This document shows positions 57,092 to 64,000 of a stretch of 64,000 nucleotides of DNA, in pieces. How positions within the stretch are numbered: position 1 is the first letter of the stretch; the number at the start of each line of letters is the position of its first letter. A program made the position numbers and the translations under genes. Where the stretch lies: assembly GCF_017809215.1 (NCBI RefSeq), contig NZ_CP065424.1:1018001-1082000 (forward strand). The letters run 5' to 3'. This stretch comes from Heyndrickxia oleronia (GTDB taxonomy: Bacteria > Bacillota > Bacilli > Bacillales > Bacillaceae_C). The notes under the pieces were generated by a model that did no database searches, was not told the DNA's origin, and worked only from the letters and a program-made list of their open reading frames with translations.

Positions 57092-57301
57092 AAACGGCTC
57101 TTTTCTCAAAAATTGTTGCTATTTTTATAAAGTTTAACTAATTGGTGTAAAACTGGCAGTTGGGCTTTTAAAAAAGCAATAAACTACACGAATACAGCCA
57201 TAAAGAACAATCGGCCAGCGCAAGCTGACGGGTACAGGAGCTAGACTAGATTTGAGATCCTGAAAATCTGTGAAAAAAAACTCGTAAATTTTGTAATTTA
57301 A

Positions 57302-59132
57302 AAAAGAGGCTGGGACAAAACCCACCTCTGAGATGAAAAAGCCGGTGAATTTTACGACGAGTAAAATTTCACCGGCTTTGATTTTTTTACAATAAAATAA
57401 GGACCACTTCTGATAAAATTAAGTTACCACACCAAATAAAATCAGAAAGAAGGATCCTTATGTTTAAAAATTATACCATGAATCAATTAGTTTTGCCTTT
57501 AGATTTAGAAGTAAAATTACAAAAAAATGATATTGCCTTTCATATCCATCATCTAGTTGAAAGTATTCCTCATGAAGTTTTCGAACCATTTCTGCGAAAT
57601 GAGGGCTGTCCTGCTTATCATCCACGCATGATGCTTAAAATTATTTTATGTGCCTACACCCAATCTGTTTTTTCAGGGCGAAAAATTGAAGCCTTATTAA
57701 AAGACAGTATCCGGATGATGTGGCTAGCTCAAGGGTATGAACCAAGCTACCGTACAATCAATCGATTCCGTGTTCATTCAGATGTGAAAGAATTAATTCG
57801 CCAATGTTTCGTCCAATTTCGTTGCCAATTAATCGAAGAAAAACTAATCGATCAAGAAGCAATTTTTATTGATGGTACAAAGATTGAAGCAAATGCGAAT
57901 AAATTTACGTTTGTCTGGAAGAAATCGATTGAGAAATATCATCACAGTTTAATTGAAAGGTCAAACCAGCTATATAACGAGCTACTTGAGAACGAAATTA
58001 TACCTGAAATTGAACGGGAAGGTGATGAACAATTATCATTGAAAGAGCTCGCTCAATTGGTTGGAAAAGTGGACAATGTCGTAGCTGAGTATGATAAACA
58101 AATTGAGGAATCATCAGACGTTCCAGAACGAAAAGCTTTAAGAAGTGAACGCAAATACCCGAAACAAGTGCGTAAACAGTTGATTGATTTTGTCTTACGA
58201 AAACAAAAATACCAACGAGACTTTGAAATCTTTGGCACACGTAATAGCTATTCCAAAACAGATCTGGACGCGACATTTATGCGAATGAAAGATGATTATA
58301 TGCAAAACGGACAATTGAAAGCTGGTTACAATGTACAAATCGCAACAGAAGGGCAATACACGCTTGCCTATAGTTTATTTTCAAACCCAACAGATACACG
58401 TACGTTAATTCCATTTCTTGATGAAATCGAGAACCATTATTTCGTGTTACCGAAACATATTGTCGCAGATGCAGGTTATGGTAGTGAACAAAACTATAAT
58501 GATATCCTTTCGAACAGAAAACGAGAAGCACTGATTACGTATAATCTGTATTTGAAGGAGCAAAAGAAAAAGTACAAACAAAACCCATTGAATCCCGAAA
58601 ACTGGCAGTATTGTGAAGAAACAGATACATATATATGCCCTAACCAGAAACGTCTTGAATTTCAATATCATTCTGTCCGTACTGATCGTACGGGATTCCA
58701 ACGAAGGTTCAAGATCTACGAGTGTGAGGACTGTTCGGGATGTCCATTCCGTTCATCATGTACAAAAGCGAAAGAAGGCAACAATCGAAAACTAATGGTG
58801 AATGAACAATGGGAACAACAAAAAGTATATGTGAGAGCGAAGCTTTCAGAAGAGAAAACGAGATCCATCTATCGAAAACGCAAAATCGATGTGGAACCGG
58901 TTTTTGGATTCTTGAAGGCTAATTTGCGTTTCACTCGATTTTCTGTACGAGGAAAATCGAAGGTAGAAAATGAAATGGGACTCGCATTAATGGCCGTGAA
59001 TTTAAGAAAATTCACGGCCAAACAACTACGGTAATAGAAGAATCAACACACAAAAATAGAAAAAGTTGAATTTGAGTTCGCTCAAATTCAACTTTTTCAC
59101 TATTTGAAGCTAGTTATGTCCCAGCCCCTTTT
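57302..59132 (+). mobile_element. IS1182-family insertion sequence
   Basis: Left end AAAAGAGGCTGGGACAAAAC and reverse complement of right end AAAAGGGGCTGGGACATAAC form a near-perfect terminal inverted repeat of about 20 bp with two mismatches. It encloses one transposase gene. Hairpins just inside both ends (57343-57375 and 59060-59098) look like terminators that insulate the element. No clear target duplication was found. It sits between the glucosaminidase gene and the wall-polymer operon. Confidence 0.88.
57460..59034 (+). CDS. IS1182-family transposase
   Basis: A 524-aa DDE transposase. It has an N-terminal HTH region (about 40-110), catalytic acidic residues in AIFIDGTKIEAN (about 140), IVADAGYGS (about 330) and DVEPVFGFLK (about 480), and a Cys-rich segment (CEDCSGCPFRSSC) between the last two. 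The frame is intact and full length. ATG 57460 follows GAAAGAAGG. The gene has its own terminator hairpin at 59060-59098, AAAAAGTTGAATTTGAG with its complement. Confidence 0.92.
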   Translation: MFKNYTMNQLVLPLDLEVKLQKNDIAFHIHHLVESIPHEVFEPFLRNEGCPAYHPRMMLKIILCAYTQSVFSGRKIEALLKDSIRMMWLAQGYEPSYRTINRFRVHSDVKELIRQCFVQFRCQLIEEKLIDQEAIFIDGTKIEANANKFTFVWKKSIEKYHHSLIERSNQLYNELLENEIIPEIEREGDEQLSLKELAQLVGKVDNVVAEYDKQIEESSDVPERKALRSERKYPKQVRKQLIDFVLRKQKYQRDFEIFGTRNSYSKTDLDATFMRMKDDYMQNGQLKAGYNVQIATEGQYTLAYSLFSNPTDTRTLIPFLDEIENHYFVLPKHIVADAGYGSEQNYNDILSNRKREALITYNLYLKEQKKKYKQNPLNPENWQYCEETDTYICPNQKRLEFQYHSVRTDRTGFQRRFKIYECEDCSGCPFRSSCTKAKEGNNRKLMVNEQWEQQKVYVRAKLSEEKTRSIYRKRKIDVEPVFGFLKANLRFTRFSVRGKSKVENEMGLALMAVNLRKFTAKQLR

Positions 59133-59183
59133 GTGTTATAGTAATGAATGATATCGAAACTTGACGAAGCAAGGAGAATTATC

Positions 59184-59921
59184 ATGAATCATAAGCAGGT
59201 AACCATCCTAGGTGTACCTTTTACCCATACGAATCAAAATGATTTTGTTCAATTATTAAAGCAAAGAATTGAATCTGAACAGAAGACATTTGTTGTAACA
59301 GCAAATCCTGAGATTGTCATGAAGGCAAATGAAGATTCAAATTATATGGACACAATTAAGCAAGCAAATTATATTGTTGCTGATGGCATTGGTGTTGTAA
59401 AAGCAGCAAAGATTTTAAACCAGCCTTTACCAGAGCGGGTTACAGGCTATGATACGGTGATGGATCTTTTAAACTTAGCAAATGAGCATAGATACCGAAT
59501 TTACTTACTTGGTGCTAAACAAGAAGTACTCGAAAAAGCAGTCAATAAAATTAATACTAATTATCCGAATGCAAATATTGTCGGATCCCATAATGGTTAT
59601 TTTGATTGGAATCATAATCAAATAGCTGAAGAAGTAGCGAGTCTGCAACCTGATATTGTTTTAGTTGCTTTAGGACTCCCACGCCAAGAGCAGTGGATTG
59701 CACAGCATATTGCCAATTTTAATAAAGGCATTTTTATCGGTGTAGGTGGAGTATTTGATGCATTAGCAGGGGAAGTAAAGCGCGCTCCCGAGATTTGGCA
59801 AAAATTAAATCTTGAATGGTTTTATCGCTTAGTAAAGCAACCTTCGAGATGGAAGAGGATGCTTGTTCTTCCGCATTTCGTTATGAAAATTTATGGACAA
59901 AAGGTTAAGGGGAGAAAATGA
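59184..59921 (+). CDS. WecG/TagA/CpsF-family glycosyltransferase
   Basis: A 245-aa membrane-associated transferase with TANPEIVMKAN, the catalytic Asp in VADGIGVV (about 70), VTGYDTVMDLL and the C-terminal GGVFDALAGEVKRAPE. TagA adds N-acetylmannosamine to GlcNAc-PP-undecaprenol, an early step of wall teichoic and secondary wall polymers. ATG 59184 follows AAGGAGA at 59171-59177. It overlaps the flippase gene by 4 nt. With csaB further on, a pyruvylated GlcNAc-ManNAc wall polymer is likely. Confidence 0.88.
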   Translation: MNHKQVTILGVPFTHTNQNDFVQLLKQRIESEQKTFVVTANPEIVMKANEDSNYMDTIKQANYIVADGIGVVKAAKILNQPLPERVTGYDTVMDLLNLANEHRYRIYLLGAKQEVLEKAVNKINTNYPNANIVGSHNGYFDWNHNQIAEEVASLQPDIVLVALGLPRQEQWIAQHIANFNKGIFIGVGGVFDALAGEVKRAPEIWQKLNLEWFYRLVKQPSRWKRMLVLPHFVMKIYGQKVKGRK

Positions 59922-61486
59922 ATCAGTCTTTTATCAAAAGTACATTAATTTTATCCATTGCCACTTTAGTTTCAAAAATTTTAGGGAGCATCTTTCGAAT
60001 TCCGTTACAGAATATTGCCGGAGATCAAGTGTTAGGAATTTTTTCTTTAGTTTATCCGGTTTATATGGTTGCATTGACCCTGTCTGTTGCGGGTATTCCT
60101 ATTGCCATTTCACAGTTGATTACGAAAGCTAGAGTAAATCAGAACCAAACTGATATTAGAAATATCTTTGTAACTGCAGGTATATTGGCGTTTCTATTCG
60201 GGGTAATTAGTTTTTCATTTATCTCAATATTTTCACGACCAATTGCACATGTATTAGGTGGACAGGATACTCGTTTATCCTTATTAATTGTTGCGTCAAC
60301 ACTGTTAATCGCACCATATATGGCTGTGTACCGAGGGTTCTATCAAGGCTTCGAGGATATGAGACCAACAGCTATATCACAAGTTTTGGAACAATTAGTC
60401 CGTGTTGGATTTATTCTAGTTATTGCATATATATTTGTACAACAGCATTATACAAATCAGGTGATCGCAGGTGGAATCATGATTGGATCACCAATAGGTG
60501 CCCTACTTTCACTTATTTACTTGCGCTCAAAATTTGCCCGTGACTCAATAAAACCAACATCTGAAGTAAAATACACATACGATGACTTTAAAAAGATAGG
60601 AAAACAAATTCTTAAAATATCCATCCCGATCTGTATTGGAGCTATTACAATGGCATTACTGAATTTTGTTGATTCTATTACCATTCCATTCAGTTTGCGA
60701 TCATTTGGCGATTCAGAGAAGGAAATTACCTATCTATATGGTATATATGGCCGCGGATTGTCATTGGTTCAAATTGCGACTGTGTTCTCTTCATCAATTG
60801 TCTTACCATTAATTCCTTTAATTACTAGTAAGCTTTTAAATAATGAAAGGGCACAAGCAAGTAATATTATTGGCAGAGCCCATTGGTTAACCAATATAGT
60901 TTCATGGCCAGCAGCTTTTGGATTATTGGCTTTAACGCTTCCACTTAACCTTGCCCTTTTTAAAAATACTGAAGGAAGTATGGTCCTCGCGATTATTAAC
61001 TTTAGTTCAGTATTTACTTCATTAACAGTGCTTGGAACAGGAATTTTACAAGGGATGAATAAGGCCAAGCAAGCCGCTATTATAATAATAATTGGCGTTT
61101 TGGCAAAAGTAATAACAAATATTGTATTTGTTAAATACTTCGGATTAACTGGAGCGGGTATATCAACCTTGCTTATTTACATTGTTATATTCTTTATCAA
61201 TACTCATTTAATTATGAAAAATGTCTCTTTTTCATTATGGAATAGAAAGACATTAGTAAGTATTCTTTCTTCCATTGTTATGGGAGCAGTGGTTGGGGTG
61301 CCAACCTTATATCTTCAAATTACTGATTGGGGAAGAATGTCCGCTCTACTATATTTAGGCGGATCCATTGTTATCGGTGGACTTATTTATGCTATTTTAT
61401 TGATTTTGCTAAAAGCGATTGATCGTGAGGAATTAAGCTCATTTCCAATAATCGGAAAGTTTTTCAAAAAAGCAATGAATCAATAA
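59918..61486 (+). CDS. MOP-superfamily polysaccharide flippase (CsaA/SpoVB-like)
   Basis: A 522-aa integral membrane protein with about fourteen hydrophobic helices and the family start STLILSIATLVSKILGSIFRIP-like region, of which ISKILGSIFR is the key part. It belongs to the MATE/MurJ/SpoVB group that flips undecaprenyl-linked glycans. It overlaps tagA by 4 nt (ATGA). In B. anthracis-type loci the gene beside csaB (csaA) encodes an oligosaccharide translocase of this kind, so CsaA is the best functional guess. Confidence 0.82.
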   Translation: MNQSFIKSTLILSIATLVSKILGSIFRIPLQNIAGDQVLGIFSLVYPVYMVALTLSVAGIPIAISQLITKARVNQNQTDIRNIFVTAGILAFLFGVISFSFISIFSRPIAHVLGGQDTRLSLLIVASTLLIAPYMAVYRGFYQGFEDMRPTAISQVLEQLVRVGFILVIAYIFVQQHYTNQVIAGGIMIGSPIGALLSLIYLRSKFARDSIKPTSEVKYTYDDFKKIGKQILKISIPICIGAITMALLNFVDSITIPFSLRSFGDSEKEITYLYGIYGRGLSLVQIATVFSSSIVLPLIPLITSKLLNNERAQASNIIGRAHWLTNIVSWPAAFGLLALTLPLNLALFKNTEGSMVLAIINFSSVFTSLTVLGTGILQGMNKAKQAAIIIIIGVLAKVITNIVFVKYFGLTGAGISTLLIYIVIFFINTHLIMKNVSFSLWNRKTLVSILSSIVMGAVVGVPTLYLQITDWGRMSALLYLGGSIVIGGLIYAILLILLKAIDREELSSFPIIGKFFKKAMNQ

Positions 61487-61553
61487 ATTGGAACAAACTA
61501 TAAATATTTCTAGAAAAATGTAGAAAAATGTGGATATTTACTATGACAATTTA

Positions 61554-61562
61554 TGATATAAT
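61554..61562 (+). promoter_or_regulatory. Extended -10 promoter upstream of the DUF5693/csaB genes
   Basis: TGATATAAT is an extended -10 element (TGn-TATAAT). No strong -35 is present. The transcript would have a leader of about 190 nt containing a hairpin at 61598-61626, GACATCAG...CTGGTGTC followed by TCTTTT, which could attenuate. Confidence 0.5.
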
Positions 61563-61757
61563 TTTTACCTAAAGCGGATAAAAGGTGGAAAAAGTATGAC
61601 ATCAGTTTTATACTGGTGTCTCTTTTAAGCTTAGCCACATATTGCTTTTGCAGAAGGCTTTGTTAAATGAATAAGCGCAAAATAAAAATAGCGCAAAGCT
61701 TTTACATGTGAAAAGTAACATTAACACAGTCTTACAAATAGAGAGGAAGTGAATGGG

Positions 61758-63620
61758 TTGAAGAAATGGTTATGGATCGTTCTTATTATCTTTCTTCTAT
61801 TAAATGTTCCAGCGATTTACTCACGTTTTACAACAGAATGGGATAATAATACATACGAAATGATTGTCCCGAATGATGAAATTAAGGAACTAGTTGATAA
61901 TGATCCAACATTAAAAGAAGATCATGTTTATGATGAATTAAGGAAAGCGGGACTTGAATCCGTAAGTGTTGAACCAGAAACGTTAAAGAGTTTAGAAGAA
62001 AATGGCCAATTGTCAATTATTAGTAAAGAAGCAATGGCAGAAAAAATGCTATTTGATCATATAGATGTGAATGGAAATCGTGAATTTAAAAAGAATGGGA
62101 TCTTTGTTTATATCGATCCTGATTCAACATATCTTTCTAGTATTCAAAAGGTTTTTGAAGATATCAAAGAGGTTAAAGTGGATGATCGAACATTTTACTT
62201 TATCCCAGGGGATAGTAAAAAGCTTGATGATATCCCATTAGGGTTTAATGAGGATGTTATCCAAAAGCTAAAGTCACATGATTTTAAAGTGGTCCCACGT
62301 ATCTCTAATGAAATAGATGAAAATAATAAATTTGTAATAGACCAAGTTACTTCAATGAAAGATGATAAGTCAAAGAGCTTTTTATTTTTAGGAGACGAAG
62401 TATTAGGGTTCCCGAATGGAAAAGCTATTGCAAATTGGTCTACGAAATTTAAAGAAAATGGATACTCAGTTTTGGGTATTGAATTTGCTGATCAAAAGGG
62501 ATTTGCGAGTGTAGCACATACTTTTGATTATAATGTTATTCGACTTCATAGCATTAACTTAGATGATCAATCAAACGTGGCAAGTGTCGATCGTGTTGTA
62601 CGTGCGGTTAAGGAACGAAATATACGTGCCATTTACATGCATCTAAAAACGGGTGAACCGAAGGACGTATTGAAGGATACAACGTCATTTTTAACAGATG
62701 TACATGAAAAAATGCCTGGGAAGTTTCATGCGGGGATTGCAGAGCCATTTAAACACATTAATACACCATTCTGGTCTAAGGCTGTAGCTTTATTAGCAGG
62801 TGTTTTATTTGCAACATTGGCTGCCTTTGTTGTATTCAATAAACGCTGGGCATTTGTCATCGGTGGTATTGGTTTAATTGGTGCAATTGTAGCTTTATTT
62901 ACTAATAGTCATCTATTAGCCCAAGTATTTGCTTTAGTTATTGCCGTTATTACTCCGGTTTTTGCTATTGTACCGAAGAAGGAAATTCGTTCATTTAAGG
63001 ATATTATTCTTTCCTATTTGCGTGCAGCGATTATCAGTTTAATCGGAATATTTATTGTCGTGTCAATCTTAAATGGCAATGAATATTTAGTCAAAATCCA
63101 GATGTTTAGAGGGGTTAAACTACTATATATTTTACCTATCCTATTTATGGTTGTTTACGCATTGTGGGGAAATATCAAAAAATTACTAGTAACGAATATT
63201 CGTTATTGGCATGTGGCTGTTTTAATTGTCTTAGCAGGTGTCGCATATTATTATTTAAGTCGTACAGGAAATGAAGGTTCAGTTAGTTCTATTGAGCTGA
63301 AAATTAGACAATTAATTGAGGAAACATTATATGTTCGACCAAGAACGAAAGAATTTTTAATTGGTTTTCCAATCTATCTATTAGGTCTGCATATCATGAG
63401 ATTGAATAAAAAAGTCGGTTTGTTTTTCCTTATTCCTGGTGTAATTGGGTTTTTATCATTAGTTAATACCTTTACACATTTGCACATACCATTGTATGTC
63501 TCCCTTTTAAGAAGTGCTTATAGTTTAGTATTAGGATTTATTGTAGGGGTTATTTTCATAGTTGTATTCTCATTTATTTATAAATATATTAGGACGGTTT
63601 TTAAATTGAGGTGGAAGTAA
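61758..63620 (+). CDS. DUF5693-family membrane protein
   Basis: A 620-aa membrane protein. One N-terminal helix is followed by a large extracytoplasmic domain (about 30-330) with a TIM-barrel-like series of repeats (FLFLGDEVLGFP, VLGIEFADQKG, AIYMHLKTGEP), then eight to nine hydrophobic helices to the end. It lies between the flippase gene and csaB, the usual place of DUF5693 proteins in bacilli. Its role is unknown but is probably linked to secondary-wall-polymer synthesis or modification. TTG 61758 is preferred, 8 nt after AGGAAG; GTG 61749 abuts that site. It overlaps csaB by one base. Confidence 0.75.
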   Translation: MKKWLWIVLIIFLLLNVPAIYSRFTTEWDNNTYEMIVPNDEIKELVDNDPTLKEDHVYDELRKAGLESVSVEPETLKSLEENGQLSIISKEAMAEKMLFDHIDVNGNREFKKNGIFVYIDPDSTYLSSIQKVFEDIKEVKVDDRTFYFIPGDSKKLDDIPLGFNEDVIQKLKSHDFKVVPRISNEIDENNKFVIDQVTSMKDDKSKSFLFLGDEVLGFPNGKAIANWSTKFKENGYSVLGIEFADQKGFASVAHTFDYNVIRLHSINLDDQSNVASVDRVVRAVKERNIRAIYMHLKTGEPKDVLKDTTSFLTDVHEKMPGKFHAGIAEPFKHINTPFWSKAVALLAGVLFATLAAFVVFNKRWAFVIGGIGLIGAIVALFTNSHLLAQVFALVIAVITPVFAIVPKKEIRSFKDIILSYLRAAIISLIGIFIVVSILNGNEYLVKIQMFRGVKLLYILPILFMVVYALWGNIKKLLVTNIRYWHVAVLIVLAGVAYYYLSRTGNEGSVSSIELKIRQLIEETLYVRPRTKEFLIGFPIYLLGLHIMRLNKKVGLFFLIPGVIGFLSLVNTFTHLHIPLYVSLLRSAYSLVLGFIVGVIFIVVFSFIYKYIRTVFKLRWK

Positions 63621-64000
63621 TGCAAGTGGTTATTTCAGGCTATTACGGGTTTAATAATGTAGGGGATGAAGCCATTTTATTTTCTATTATCCAGGCGCTT
63701 AGGCTTCAAGACCCATCGATAAAAATAACTGTGTTATCTAATAACCCTGATTCCACAGCGAAGTTATACGATGTTGAGGCTGTCAACAGATGGAAATTAA
63801 AAGAAATAATCAATGCATTAAAGTCAGCCGACGGTCTTATTAGTGGAGGTGGAAGCCTACTTCAAGATGAAACAGGCTTCAGAAGTGTACCTTACTATTC
63901 CGGGATTATGAAAATTGCACAATGGCTTCACAAACCTGTTTTTGTCTATTCACAAGGTATGGGACCATTTAATAAATCATATAGTAAATGGATAGTAAAA
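63620..64000 (+). CDS. csaB: CsaB-type polysaccharide pyruvyltransferase (cut by the window end)
   Basis: The first 127 codons of a pyruvyltransferase: VISGYYGFNNVGDEAIL at the N-terminus, then SADGLISGGGSLLQDETG and VFVYSQGMGPFNKSYS, all standard for CsaB/WcaK. The enzyme adds pyruvate ketals to wall-polymer ManNAc, the group recognised by SLH domains. The overlap with DUF5693 (TAATG) indicates coupled translation. The C-terminal two thirds lies outside the window. Confidence 0.92.
   Translation, partial: MQVVISGYYGFNNVGDEAILFSIIQALRLQDPSIKITVLSNNPDSTAKLYDVEAVNRWKLKEIINALKSADGLISGGGSLLQDETGFRSVPYYSGIMKIAQWLHKPVFVYSQGMGPFNKSYSKWIVK

Noticed and set aside
57092..57301. Gene in the gap between the glucosaminidase gene and IS1182
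   Set aside because: Only a 63-codon minus frame without ribosome site. The sequence looks like a decayed mobile-element end, but no match could be confirmed.

Overview
The window is AT-rich Gram-positive DNA with strong Shine-Dalgarno sites and frequent GTG/TTG starts. A Spo0E-like peptide, a TPP riboswitch, a CcpA-type cre site, S-layer-homology (SLH) proteins, SecA2 and CsaB together point to a spore-forming member of the Bacillaceae. The genus cannot be fixed from the sequence alone. No rRNA, tRNA, CRISPR array or prophage was found.

Layout, first half. 0-1.2 kb: an AbrB-type membrane protein. 1.4-10.4 kb: an amino-sugar operon with a GntR/HutC regulator, a mannose-class PTS (IIA, IIB, IIC, IID), an AgaS-like deaminase, a NagA-like deacetylase, a tagatose-6-P kinase and a tagatose-1,6-bisphosphate aldolase. 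This is a complete route from imported N-acetylgalactosamine or galactosamine to triose phosphates. It is split by about 17 copies of a 52-bp stem-loop repeat. 10.4-14.5 kb: a secreted PIG-L deacetylase divergent from a ROK regulator, with two matching operator-like palindromes between them. 14.5-16.3 kb: an insertion sequence with a frameshifted transposase. 16.4-21.8 kb: a ferric-type ABC importer in one operon with a divergent argininosuccinate-lyase homologue. 22-23.7 kb: a BASS transporter and an SGNH hydrolase. 23.8-30 kb: an RpiR regulator divergent from a cellobiose-class PTS operon with GH1 and GH4 6-phospho-glucosidases and an unrecognised 78-aa protein.

Layout, second half. 30.1-37.1 kb, minus strand: a thiamine-precursor ABC operon (ThiY/X/Z-like, a thiamine-binding protein and a TatD hydrolase) under a TPP riboswitch, preceded by a complete ECF transporter. 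37.5-64 kb is a cell-surface region. It holds four SLH-anchored enzymes (a frameshifted 5'-nucleotidase, a phosphodiester glycosidase, a GDSL hydrolase and a glucosaminidase), an LTA synthase, a MalT-like regulator, SecA2 with its S-layer assembly partner, an IS1182 element, and a secondary-wall-polymer operon (TagA, flippase, DUF5693, CsaB; the last is cut by the window end). CsaB-type pyruvylation of the wall polymer would create the ligand for the SLH domains, and SecA2/SLAP would export S-layer proteins, so this region looks like a build, export and anchor module.

Most notable unexplained structure: two arrays of a 52-bp repeat about 41 kb apart with the same period and partly shared sequence, and a third array with an exact 20-bp period. 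Most notable unexplained gene sets: the ArgH-like lyase/ABC operon, the TatD hydrolase in the TPP operon, and the PIG-L/ROK pair.
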